Source: Adhaeribacter rhizoryzae (GTDB taxonomy: Bacteria > Bacteroidota > Bacteroidia > Cytophagales > Hymenobacteraceae). Taken from it: a stretch of 63,371 bases of DNA. Positions 45,935 through 54,514 of the stretch are shown here, piece after piece. The stretch lies in assembly GCF_008629685.1 (NCBI RefSeq), contig NZ_VWSF01000030.1:1-63371 (forward strand). Reading direction: 5' to 3'. Numbering within the stretch: position 1 is the stretch's first letter; every line of letters starts with the position of its first letter. The position numbers and the translations under genes were made by a program. The notes under the pieces are model-generated. The model saw only the letters and a program-made list of their open reading frames with translations, had not been told where the DNA came from and did no database searches.

Positions 45935-46057
45935 ATCAGTAACTCAAAAACAAAATTTCAGGCAAATAATATTGCTAAAAATATTCATCTTAAAATATCA
46001 TCAATATTTTACCCGCAATTAACGCTTAACTTTAATCTCTTAACACTATAACTTTTA

Positions 46058-47590
46058 ATGCTGCAACTGCTTTCCGCTTATTGGCTTTGGGCGCTCACCG
46101 GCTTGCTGGTTCCGGTGCTCATTCATTTATGGAATAAAAAGCAGCCAAAGGTGATTAAAGTAGGCAGTGTCCGCTGGTTGCAGGCTGCCGCCAGCCAACA
46201 AGCCCGCCAATTGCAACTACACGACTGGCCTTTGCTGTTGCTGCGCTGTTTTCTTTTACTAACCTTGGTTTTATTTCTGTGCCAGCCGGTTTGGCAGCAA
46301 ATCAGTCGCCAACCAGGCCACCGGTATTTGTGGGTATCGCCTTCGCTGCTCCAACCCCAGAATTTACCGTTGGTACAAACCACCATCGATTCCCTGTTAA
46401 AAAATAATTACCAACTTCGGGAATTTAGTTTAGGTTTTCTTCCTATTTCAACCCAATCCTGGGAAAACCTTAAAACCGGTAAGGAAGAAAAGAATAAACT
46501 TTCAGGCAATTTAAATTATTGGGCACTGGCCAATGCCGTTCACCAGCAATTCTACCGGGCGCAGGAACACCTCTTCGTAACCGATAACCAGTTTGTACAC
46601 TTTGCCGGCGCCCGTCCCCTTTTCCCCGCTTCTAGTCGCTGGCTTACCATTCCGGTAAATCAATACGATAGCCTGTTTGTGCAGGAAGCTTTCCAGAACC
46701 GCCCGGATTCGTTAACAGTAGTTATCGGGCAGAAGAGAAAAGGGGGCATTCGTTTCTCCAATATTTCTTTTACTACCCCCACCCCAAACCAGGTCTTAAA
46801 CTTGCCTGGCCTGCTACCTTTAATTTATACAAAAAGCATAAATCAGGCTTTTATTTCTTTTCAAAACAGCCCTAACCAGGTACCAGTAAAAAAATCCGGT
46901 AAAAATATAGCTTTGTACTATGATAAAAGCCGGGAACAGGATAGCAAATATGTGAGCGCCGCCCTGGCTGCGTTGAGCAGTTATACCGGCCGACGGTTAA
47001 ACCTAACCCAAATTACGGCTACCCGCCCGATTAACATTAATCATATTGATTGGCTTTTCTGGCTTTCCGACCAGCCGCTGCCGGTTTACATTCAGATGGA
47101 AATAAAAAAAGGCCTCTCTGTATTTAAAGATGCTCCCACTACTCCCAAATTAATGCTAGCTAATTTCATAACTACCGAACAATTGCCCACACCTATTTCT
47201 TTGGCACAACAGGTCCGTTTGGTTCAGCAGGGAGGAAACAGCGTTTGGCAGAATAATTTTGGTGAGCCGGTGCTGCAGTATAAATCGGTGGGCCAAGGTG
47301 GCCTCTATTATTTTGGCAGCCGGTTTAATAACCAGTGGAATAATCTGCCCCAAAGCAGCTTTATCCCGGAACTGCTTAGCTATCTTATTTTTCCGGAAGC
47401 GAAAATTCGCCAGGACTGGCGTGAACTGGAAAATATACAGGTGCAACCTAGCTTAACCAAAACAACGCAGCAGCCAATGTTTTACAGCCAGGTGCAGCAG
47501 GACCTAAAATATTTATTGTTAGCTCTTGGTGCACTATTGTTTTTAACGGAAAGATGGTGGGCTTATAAGAAAGGGAAGCGATTAATATGA
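46058..47590 (+). CDS. BatA-type membrane protein
   Basis: The protein has 510 residues. The N-terminal BatA domain (about 1-80) has two membrane segments: LLSAYWLWALTGLLVPVLIH and LLLLRCFLLLTLVLFLCQPV. A large extracytoplasmic region follows, and a final membrane segment lies near 480-500. There is no intact vWA MIDAS motif. It overlaps the next gene by four bases (ATGA), showing translational coupling. It belongs to the MoxR/DUF58 envelope cluster. Confidence 0.85.
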   Translation: MLQLLSAYWLWALTGLLVPVLIHLWNKKQPKVIKVGSVRWLQAAASQQARQLQLHDWPLLLLRCFLLLTLVLFLCQPVWQQISRQPGHRYLWVSPSLLQPQNLPLVQTTIDSLLKNNYQLREFSLGFLPISTQSWENLKTGKEEKNKLSGNLNYWALANAVHQQFYRAQEHLFVTDNQFVHFAGARPLFPASSRWLTIPVNQYDSLFVQEAFQNRPDSLTVVIGQKRKGGIRFSNISFTTPTPNQVLNLPGLLPLIYTKSINQAFISFQNSPNQVPVKKSGKNIALYYDKSREQDSKYVSAALAALSSYTGRRLNLTQITATRPININHIDWLFWLSDQPLPVYIQMEIKKGLSVFKDAPTTPKLMLANFITTEQLPTPISLAQQVRLVQQGGNSVWQNNFGEPVLQYKSVGQGGLYYFGSRFNNQWNNLPQSSFIPELLSYLIFPEAKIRQDWRELENIQVQPSLTKTTQQPMFYSQVQQDLKYLLLALGALLFLTERWWAYKKGKRLI

Positions 47591-49743
47591 GCGGCCAGGA
47601 AATAATTTTAAACCTGAAGAAAGATTACGTGCAACGCAAAGGCCTGTTTTATCTGTTGCTGCTTTTTTCTTTTTCGCTGCTGTTCGGGTCTGTTTATCTG
47701 CGCTGGACAGTAGGCACAGCGGCTACCTGCATTATTTCAGGCTTCTGGCTCATTGGTTGCATGCTTCTTTACCGGGAATTTCAGAAAGTTAAAGAAACTT
47801 CGCTGCACAGCATTAGCCGCTATTTAAACCGGACGGAAACCAAACTGGAAGAAAGCTCGCACCTGGTATTACAGCCAACCGACAAACTAAACCCGCTGGA
47901 AAAGCTTCAGGTAAACCGGATTACACCAACCTTATCCACCCTAAATGCCCGGGAAGCCATACCTGTTTCGTATCGGCCTGCTTTAATAATATTTGGTTCC
48001 AGTGTGCTGTTATCAGCCTTGATGTTATTTTTACCGGGCCCAAAAGTCGCACAACCGGAAGTATCAATCAAGGCACCTTTTTCCCAAAAACAACTGCAAG
48101 CCATTCAACAGGTTGTACCGGAAATAAAAGAAATCACCATTCAGGTAACACCCCCAGCTTACACTCGCCGGGCACCTTATTCGGTCCAAAATCCCAGCTT
48201 TAAAGCAGAGGCAGGGGCTCGCCTAACCTGGCGCATTCAAACAGCGGGCGAAATTAAAGATATCCGGCTTTCCGTTCAGGAGAAAAAAAACCTGAACTTT
48301 CGAAAAGTAGCTAATGCGCCCCATACGTACGAAGCCACTTTTACGCCTGCTACCTCCTTTATTTATACCTTGGATCTTAACGGGAAAAAGTCCGACTTCT
48401 ACGCCGTGGAAATAATCCCCGACCAGGCTCCTTCCATTACAATTACCCAACCAAAACAATACACCCAATTAACCTTCGGCCAGCCGCAACAGGTAACGGT
48501 ACTGGCCACCCTAAGTGATGATTACGGTTTACATAAAGCTACCCTCACGGCCACCGTTGCCAAGGGTTCCGGGGAAAGCGTAAAGTTTTCCGAAAAAACC
48601 TTTCCGTTAATCCTGCAGCCTGCCGGTACAACCGGTAAGTGGACCGTCCGGCAAAAACTAGACTTAAAAGCAATGGGCATGACCTATGCCGATGAGTTGT
48701 ATTTCTTCCTGCAAGCCCAGGACAACCACCGTAACAGTGCCCGATCCGAAACTTATCTGGTGCAGTTAGAAGATACAACGGTAATTACCGCTGGTGCCGA
48801 TGTTTCGCTGCCTTTGTCGGTGGTGCCAGCTTATTTCCGGAGTCAGCGCCAGCTTATTATAGATACCGAGAAATTATTGCAGGAGAAAAACAAATTAAGT
48901 CCGGAAGCTTTTCGGGAAAGATCGAACGACCTTGCCGGGGAACAGAAAATATTGCGTTTGCGCTACGGCAAGTTTCTGGGCGAAGAATCGTCTACTACCA
49001 TAGGACCCAACGGGAAAGAACCGGAAGAACATAGCGCGGACGATGGCCACGACCACACCAGCACCCCGGAAACGCAAAACAGTGCGGCGGAATTACTGGA
49101 CCCCTACTTACACAAACACGACACGGAAGAAGATGCTACTTTTTTCGAGCCCCAGGTAAAAGCTCAATTAAAAGCCGCTTTGTCGCAGATGTGGGAAGCC
49201 GAACTGCAACTACGTTTAAGTCTGCCGGCTAAGGCATTACCTTTTGAATACAAAGCCTTACGCCTGCTGAAAGAAGTACAGCAGAAATCGAGGGTGTATG
49301 TGCGCAAAATGGGCTTTGATCCGCCACTTATTATAGAAAAAGAAAAACGCTTAAGCGGTGAGTTAGATAAAATTGCGGCGCCTACAAACCAGGCCGAACA
49401 GAAAGAAAAACAAAACTATCCTGCTATCCGGCAGGCCTTGCTCTGGTTGGGGCAGCAAACACCCGGCCAACCGGCTACCACCCCAGATGCATTAGTACTC
49501 CAACGGGGCGGTCAGGAATTAGCCCGGGTGGCGGCCAATAAGCCCGGCCAATATTTAAAAGGCTTGCAAGATTTGCGACAACTTATCCGGGAAACCCAGG
49601 CAGGAAAAAGCCTGTGCTCCTCTTGCCTAAGCTCGGTTACCGGCGTAATGGAGCGGGTTCTGCCAGCACCATTACCGGCGCCGGCGGCACCAACCAGGTA
49701 CCGGCATGCTTTAGCCGAACAATATTTCAAAAGATTAAAATAA
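47587..49743 (+). CDS. DUF4175-like membrane protein
   Basis: The protein has 718 residues: two close membrane segments at about 18-60, a third near 135-155, and then a long periplasmic part. That part includes Ig-like beta domains (about 180-400, SITITQPKQYTQLTFGQPQQ) and a helical region rich in Gln/Glu/Lys (about 415-690). A His/Asp-rich stretch lies near 478-520 (DDGHDHTS, LHKHDTEED). The layout fits the DUF4175 family found after BatA genes. The start overlaps the BatA stop. Its role is unknown. Confidence 0.78.
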   Translation: MSGQEIILNLKKDYVQRKGLFYLLLLFSFSLLFGSVYLRWTVGTAATCIISGFWLIGCMLLYREFQKVKETSLHSISRYLNRTETKLEESSHLVLQPTDKLNPLEKLQVNRITPTLSTLNAREAIPVSYRPALIIFGSSVLLSALMLFLPGPKVAQPEVSIKAPFSQKQLQAIQQVVPEIKEITIQVTPPAYTRRAPYSVQNPSFKAEAGARLTWRIQTAGEIKDIRLSVQEKKNLNFRKVANAPHTYEATFTPATSFIYTLDLNGKKSDFYAVEIIPDQAPSITITQPKQYTQLTFGQPQQVTVLATLSDDYGLHKATLTATVAKGSGESVKFSEKTFPLILQPAGTTGKWTVRQKLDLKAMGMTYADELYFFLQAQDNHRNSARSETYLVQLEDTTVITAGADVSLPLSVVPAYFRSQRQLIIDTEKLLQEKNKLSPEAFRERSNDLAGEQKILRLRYGKFLGEESSTTIGPNGKEPEEHSADDGHDHTSTPETQNSAAELLDPYLHKHDTEEDATFFEPQVKAQLKAALSQMWEAELQLRLSLPAKALPFEYKALRLLKEVQQKSRVYVRKMGFDPPLIIEKEKRLSGELDKIAAPTNQAEQKEKQNYPAIRQALLWLGQQTPGQPATTPDALVLQRGGQELARVAANKPGQYLKGLQDLRQLIRETQAGKSLCSSCLSSVTGVMERVLPAPLPAPAAPTRYRHALAEQYFKRLK

Positions 49744-49749
49744 TTAGGT

Positions 49750-51552
49750 TTGCAAACCACTATAATACTAGCAAGTGCGTTCGTTCTGACTTTAATTTTA
49801 CTTTGGCTTGCCTGGCATCGCCCGAACCGCCGTTTGCTTCTTGCCCGGTGTCTGGCAACTGTATTAGCCGTGGCCAGCCTGGTACTTATGGTTTTACCGC
49901 CCCAGCGGAAAATCAGCCTTAATGCTTCGGATATAATCTTGCTTACGCCGGGCTTTTCTGCAGATTCGCTGAATTCTTTAAAGAAATTATTACCGCCTCG
50001 CCCAATTATACTGAGTTATAAGGATGCTGCCAGCCACTATCCTGCCCTGGCCACGGTAGCAGCTTTACCTTATTTATACCCAAGTACGCAAAGAATTCAC
50101 TTGTTAGGGTTCGGGCTGGATAGAGCCGAATTAGCAGGGCTAGATTCGGTGGAACTTATTCCGCATTTAAGCGCTCCGCCAGAGGGTTTTACCACAGTGC
50201 ATTGGCCAAACAAACTCCAGCTAGGCGAACCATTAAATATTACCGGGCAGTTCTACCAGAAAAAAGAGCAAGAAACAAAAATATATCTCCAGTCTGGCTC
50301 TTCTGTACTCGATTCCCTGGTCTTATCTGCTGCTGGAACTAACCGGTTCACGTTGCGCTACCAACCCAAACAGGTTGGGCGTTCTGTATTTTCTTTGCTG
50401 CGTAAAGATGCGGCCGGCAAACAACTAGCTGGTCTGGTACCGGTGCAGGTAGAACCCCGGAAATTATACCAGGTCTTATTGCTGTCCTCCTCTCCCAATT
50501 TCGAGTTTAAATTTCTTAAAAATTTTCTCGCCGGTCAGCAGCATGGCGTAGCTTGGCGTATTTCCATCAGTAAAGCTATCTATCAAACCGAATACCTGAA
50601 CCTGCCTAAAAAGCCTTTAGAACGGCTTACGCCTAACCTGTTACGCAGCTTCGATTTGGTGATTACCGACCCGGATATGTTGCAAAGTTTAAACTCTGCC
50701 GAAAGAAATGCTTTGTTCTTAGCCGTACAGAATGGTTTGGGTTTGCTGCTCATACCCGAAAGTTTACCCCTAAAAGCCACTCCTGCATTATTTAAAAATT
50801 TCAAATTTATCAGCCATCCAAATCCGTCCGGAAACACAGTACCATTACAAGTAAGCTGGCAAAATCAATCAAAGACTTATCCGGCCACGGCTTTACCTTT
50901 TGCCATCTCAGTGCAAGCCAATCAGCAAAAACTGGTTTGGACAAATAAAAGCACTTTAGCTGCCAGTCAGCCTTATAATTGGGGTAAAGTTGGTGTAACG
51001 TTAATTCCGCAAACATTCAGCTGGCAATTGGCCGGCAACACCGCCCAGTATTCCGCTTTCTGGTCTCATTTGCTGGGCCAGTTAATTAAACCGGAAATTC
51101 AGGACTTTAGCTGGCACCTGCTCCATCCCTTATCCGCCGTAGTTCATCAGCCCGTTTCTTTACAGCTTTCAGATTATACTTTTTCTACTGGGGCGGCCCT
51201 GCCAGAGGCGGAAGTCAAAAGGGTCGGCACCAATCCTTTTGAGTTGCCGTTACTCCAAGATCAGGTATTGTCCCATCGGTTTACCGGCCAGTTCTGGCCG
51301 CTTGAATCAGGCTGGCATCAGGTAAATAAGTTAAATGGCCTACCATCTTATTTTTACATTTACCCCGATTCGGTCTGGCAAACAGTACGGCAAAACAAGC
51401 TCATCCAGCTAAACCAGGAGTATGCGCAAAAACACTCTGCGCCTTTGCTAGCAGGAAAAATAAGGCGGCAGGAAGTGCCCATTTCGCCGGTTTGGTTTTT
51501 CTGTTTGTTCTTATTGGCAGCCGGCTTTTTATGGGTAGAAGAAAAGTTATAA
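49750..51552 (+). CDS. Membrane protein of the BatA/DUF4175 operon
   Basis: The protein has 600 residues. Two N-terminal membrane segments (about 2-20 and 28-46) are followed by a large extracytoplasmic region with Ig-like and glutamine-amidotransferase-like parts (LLSSSPNFEFKFLKNFLAG, LVITDPDMLQSLNSAE). A C-terminal membrane segment is near 578-595 (VWFFCLFLLAAGFLWVEE). The start is a TTG at 49750, six bases after the DUF4175 stop. It ends the cluster. Such proteins occur at this position in other Bacteroidota, but I know no function. Confidence 0.75.
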   Translation: MQTTIILASAFVLTLILLWLAWHRPNRRLLLARCLATVLAVASLVLMVLPPQRKISLNASDIILLTPGFSADSLNSLKKLLPPRPIILSYKDAASHYPALATVAALPYLYPSTQRIHLLGFGLDRAELAGLDSVELIPHLSAPPEGFTTVHWPNKLQLGEPLNITGQFYQKKEQETKIYLQSGSSVLDSLVLSAAGTNRFTLRYQPKQVGRSVFSLLRKDAAGKQLAGLVPVQVEPRKLYQVLLLSSSPNFEFKFLKNFLAGQQHGVAWRISISKAIYQTEYLNLPKKPLERLTPNLLRSFDLVITDPDMLQSLNSAERNALFLAVQNGLGLLLIPESLPLKATPALFKNFKFISHPNPSGNTVPLQVSWQNQSKTYPATALPFAISVQANQQKLVWTNKSTLAASQPYNWGKVGVTLIPQTFSWQLAGNTAQYSAFWSHLLGQLIKPEIQDFSWHLLHPLSAVVHQPVSLQLSDYTFSTGAALPEAEVKRVGTNPFELPLLQDQVLSHRFTGQFWPLESGWHQVNKLNGLPSYFYIYPDSVWQTVRQNKLIQLNQEYAQKHSAPLLAGKIRRQEVPISPVWFFCLFLLAAGFLWVEEKL

Positions 51553-51789
51553 ACTATACTTTAAATGAATAATAGCCCATTTTGCCGGATAATTATTACC
51601 AGGCATTTAATTAGTACCCGTTCAAGGGCAGGACAAAGACTGTTAATCAGATTAAACCGGATTGGGCTTTACGAATTCTTCTTTAAGAAGCGGTTTAGTT
51701 TGAGAAATGAAATATTCCTCCTGAATAAATATTCTTTAACAAAAAGGCTAAAGAGATTAATTACTGGGCTATAACTTTTAAATCCAAGT

Positions 51790-53298
51790 TTAACGGGCCA
51801 GTTCCAGCAGCACTTCGTAATATGGCCGGCTGACCATTTTAGATTTAAGCCATGCGTAGTAGCTCATGGCCTGTAAATCTTCGCGTTCGGCGGGTACAAA
51901 ACTTAAGGCATTTTCTACGTACTGTAAAAAGGCGCGGCGGGTAGCGGCATCGGGCTGCAGAAACAACTGCTCCAGCAACTGCAGAAAAGCATGTACATTG
52001 CTGTAAACCGGCTGCGCTAACAATTCCCCAAAATTTTTCATCAGGCTCTTTAATTTATCCAGCGCTAAATCCGGGTTCCCAAATTCGTACTGCAATATCA
52101 GTTCGCCCAGGCATTTTTTTAAGAGCCATTCCTTGCCCATTATTTTTTCGCACCATTTATCCGAATGACTGATGCCCAACAAAACCCGGTTGGCTTTCTG
52201 GTAAGCGCCCTGGGCAAAATACAGAAAGCCTAAGCCCAAACTAGCTGTTAAAATATCGCGCTGACTTAATAAATGGCTTTTGCGCTGCAGCAAATCTTCC
52301 ATCAGGGCTAAAGATTCGGATAAGTTGCTCAAGAAGGCATCGTTGGCAGTTTTCAGAAAAACGTATTTGGCATAAAACGCCGCGTACAAACTTTTTCCTT
52401 CGCCGGTTAGGGCTTGGTATAATTCGGCTAAATAATGGTTCGATTGAGCAAACTTGCGGTTGCGATACAGAACGTGGGCAATCATGTACAGCAAACTAAT
52501 TTTGTAATGCTGATGGGCCGGCGAAAACCCGTGCGTAGCCCTAACTTGCTCATACTGGCTGATAATATACGGCTCAAAAGAATAAAAATCTTTCCGGGCC
52601 AGCACCGAGCTACGGGTAATGGACATGAGTTTGTAAAATAACGCCGGCCGCTGGCTTACCGCTTCCGTCAGGCCGTATGCCTTTAAAACCGATTGAATAG
52701 TGGCATCTATCTGCAAATCGCGGCCTTGCCGGCGGGCGGCTTCCAGTTGTTTTGTAATAATACTATTGGCAATATTGGCGCGTTCGTCTTCGTCGGCGGC
52801 CAGTTTATTTTCGTTGCGCTTCCGGATTACTTCGTCCAGATCATCGGCAAATTCAGAGTCGGCTTTTTCTATTTGCACATTATAAATGGTGTTCAGCAAA
52901 TCGAACTGCTCGTTCGTAGCGGCCAATTTCTCGGCTTTGCGCAGCATGTTCCAGGCCAAGCGGTCTACGCGTACATCAAACAAATATTTAGCTACCGCCA
53001 GGGTTCCCATAATGGATGATACCGCCGTCGGGTCTTCTTCCATGCGTTTCAGCACAATAAAATCGGTGAGGTGCTGCGTCAGGCGCTTGCGGAGGGCATA
53101 ATACGCCACGGCATTGGGTTCGTCGGGGTACAGCCGGTGTATTATTTCCTGGGGCTTGTACTGCTTTTTGCCTTGCAGCAACTGGAATAACTCGTAATCT
53201 TTGCGGTTTCGTTTCGATTTCTGTCGCTGAATAAAATAATTAAATTCTTTTTTGTCTTCCGCCGACAAAGTATCAATGGTAATTTTCAGATCATCCAT
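51790..53298 (-). CDS. Conserved hypothetical helical-repeat protein
   Basis: The 502-residue protein has no signal peptide or membrane segment. It starts MDDLKITIDTLSAEDKKEFN, and from about residue 60 is helical and resembles TPR/HEAT-type repeats (LAVAKYLFDVRVDRLAWNML, ASLGLGFLYFAQGAYQKANR). The basic patch QRQKSKRNRKDYELFQLL near 29-46 is notable. I recognise it only as a cytoplasmic protein common in Cytophagales. It stands alone between convergent and divergent neighbours. Confidence 0.65.
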   Translation of the reverse strand: MDDLKITIDTLSAEDKKEFNYFIQRQKSKRNRKDYELFQLLQGKKQYKPQEIIHRLYPDEPNAVAYYALRKRLTQHLTDFIVLKRMEEDPTAVSSIMGTLAVAKYLFDVRVDRLAWNMLRKAEKLAATNEQFDLLNTIYNVQIEKADSEFADDLDEVIRKRNENKLAADEDERANIANSIITKQLEAARRQGRDLQIDATIQSVLKAYGLTEAVSQRPALFYKLMSITRSSVLARKDFYSFEPYIISQYEQVRATHGFSPAHQHYKISLLYMIAHVLYRNRKFAQSNHYLAELYQALTGEGKSLYAAFYAKYVFLKTANDAFLSNLSESLALMEDLLQRKSHLLSQRDILTASLGLGFLYFAQGAYQKANRVLLGISHSDKWCEKIMGKEWLLKKCLGELILQYEFGNPDLALDKLKSLMKNFGELLAQPVYSNVHAFLQLLEQLFLQPDAATRRAFLQYVENALSFVPAEREDLQAMSYYAWLKSKMVSRPYYEVLLELAR

Positions 53299-53473
53299 AT
53301 ATATTTTAAACTAAACTGCCACCAGAACTAGCCAGGAGCAGCCACCACTATTTTACAAAGTACACAAAACCAATATATAATATGTTGATTTACAAAATAT
53401 TACCTAAATTAATAAATAAAAACAAAAGTCTGATTTCCGAAATATTAATTACCCAAAGGCTATTATTGGTCCT

Positions 53474-53481
53474 TAATTTTG
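53474..53481 (+). promoter_or_regulatory. -7 box TAATTTTG upstream of a secreted hypothetical gene
   Basis: The octamer matches TAnnTTTG and lies 77 bases before the ATG at 53558. No clear -33 element is present. Confidence 0.4.
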
Positions 53482-53557
53482 GTGCATAAAATTATTCAAT
53501 TTACTACCCGAAACACAAGCCCGTAACTGGGTAAAAATATTTAATGCGTTATCTCCC

Positions 53558-54142
53558 ATGAAAAAACACCTACTCCTCTTATTACTTTTCTCTGCAATAC
53601 AATTTAGCTTGCAAGCGCAGGACCTGATAATAACCCTAACCGGCGATGAATTGCTGGTGAAAGTAACCGAAATAACCCAACAAGATGTGGTTTACAAACA
53701 TCCGGATTCGCTGCAAAGCCTGCCGCGTACCATCCCGAAAAAGCAGGTCTTTATGGTTAAATACAGCAATGGCACCAAAGAAATCATTTCCCATATCGAC
53801 CCGCAGACGAACTCTCTGACAGCCTTAGATTCGCGGGAAATGTATGAACGCGGCCGGGCTGACGCCAGAAAATATTACAAAGGCAATGGCCCCATGTGGG
53901 GAACCGCGGCAGCAACCATGCTGGCTGGCTTACCTGGTCCTATCATTATTGGGGCCATTCCGCCGAAAATAAATTACCAACAGGTATCGGAAATAACGTT
54001 GCTGCAAAACCAGCATTACGTACGCGGCTACAAACAACAAGCCCACAACAAAAAAATTAAAAAAGTAGTAGCGGGTACCGGCATTGGCGCCGGCCTGATG
54101 GTGGCCCTGCTGTATGCATTTATTTCATCGGCGGGCTATTAA
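53558..54142 (+). CDS. Secreted hypothetical protein with C-terminal membrane segment
   Basis: The protein has 194 residues with a signal peptide ending SLQAQ (about 20). A short beta domain follows (DLIITLTGDELLVKVTEIT, VVYKHPDSLQ), which resembles small domains of Bacteroidota exported proteins that report on KEY-like sequence motifs. Two Gly/Ala-rich hydrophobic segments lie at about 112-132 and 172-190. No function is known. The neighbours are a hypothetical gene and the metH leader. Confidence 0.65.
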   Translation: MKKHLLLLLLFSAIQFSLQAQDLIITLTGDELLVKVTEITQQDVVYKHPDSLQSLPRTIPKKQVFMVKYSNGTKEIISHIDPQTNSLTALDSREMYERGRADARKYYKGNGPMWGTAAATMLAGLPGPIIIGAIPPKINYQQVSEITLLQNQHYVRGYKQQAHNKKIKKVVAGTGIGAGLMVALLYAFISSAGY

Positions 54143-54271
54143 ATAAATGCGCTGTCGCTGATTTAAACGCCTCATTTTTAAATATTCTTATTCCTGCCCT
54201 GCCACCCGCCAGTACCATAATAAAATTTTGTATTCGGAAGTCCTACTTATATAGGAAGTATAACATATAAA

Positions 54272-54303
54272 TTTGCTAATTATCTTCTAAATATTTATAT
54301 TTG
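54272..54303 (+). promoter_or_regulatory. Promoter of the SAM riboswitch-metH transcript
   Basis: TTTG at 54272-54275 and TATATTTG at 54296-54303 are 20 bases apart, matching the Bacteroidota sigma pattern TTTG-N19/20-TAnnTTTG. Transcription would begin about where the riboswitch P1 stem begins. Confidence 0.75.
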
Positions 54304-54308
54304 CACCA

Positions 54309-54419
54309 CTTATCAAGAAAGACCGAGGGATATGGCCCGCTGAAGTCTTAGCAACCCTGGCAAGCAGGGTGCTACTTCCATCCCGTAAACGGCGCACGGC
54401 CGTGGGAAAGATGAGATAA
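54309..54419 (+). ncRNA. SAM-I (S-box) riboswitch upstream of metH
   Basis: The RNA has the SAM-I layout: P1 strand CTTATCAAG, then GACCGAGGGA and GGCCCGCTGAAGTCT, the conserved GCAACCCTGGCAAGCAGGGTGC (P3 region), a P4 hairpin, and a closing GATGAGATAA. Position directly upstream of metH, and a promoter matching the start, support the call. Downstream, 54457-54465 (CTTGATAAG) is the exact complement of 54309-54317, so it can compete with P1. Confidence 0.93.
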
Positions 54420-54456
54420 ACAGATTGCATAAATCCGGACTAACTCACACGAATAT

Positions 54457-54500
54457 CTTGATAAGCAAAAAAATAGCTTAAAAAGCTTTAATTTTTGCTT
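54457..54500 (+). promoter_or_regulatory. Anti-P1 element and start-proximal hairpin of the metH leader
   Basis: CTTGATAAG at 54457-54465 can pair with the 5' strand of the riboswitch P1. An alternative hairpin, AAGCAAAAA (54463-54471) with TTTTTGCTT (54492-54500) and an inner AGCTT/AAGCT stem, ends 14 bases before the metH ATG. There is no T-run after it. This suggests control of translation start rather than termination. Confidence 0.6.
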
Positions 54501-54514
54501 AACGCACGATTGCT

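Noticed and set aside
51565-51774. Plus-strand 69-codon frame after the BatA operon
   Set aside because: Very basic, no domain, contains a fragment like the CCTCCTGAAT repeat arm; probably chance.
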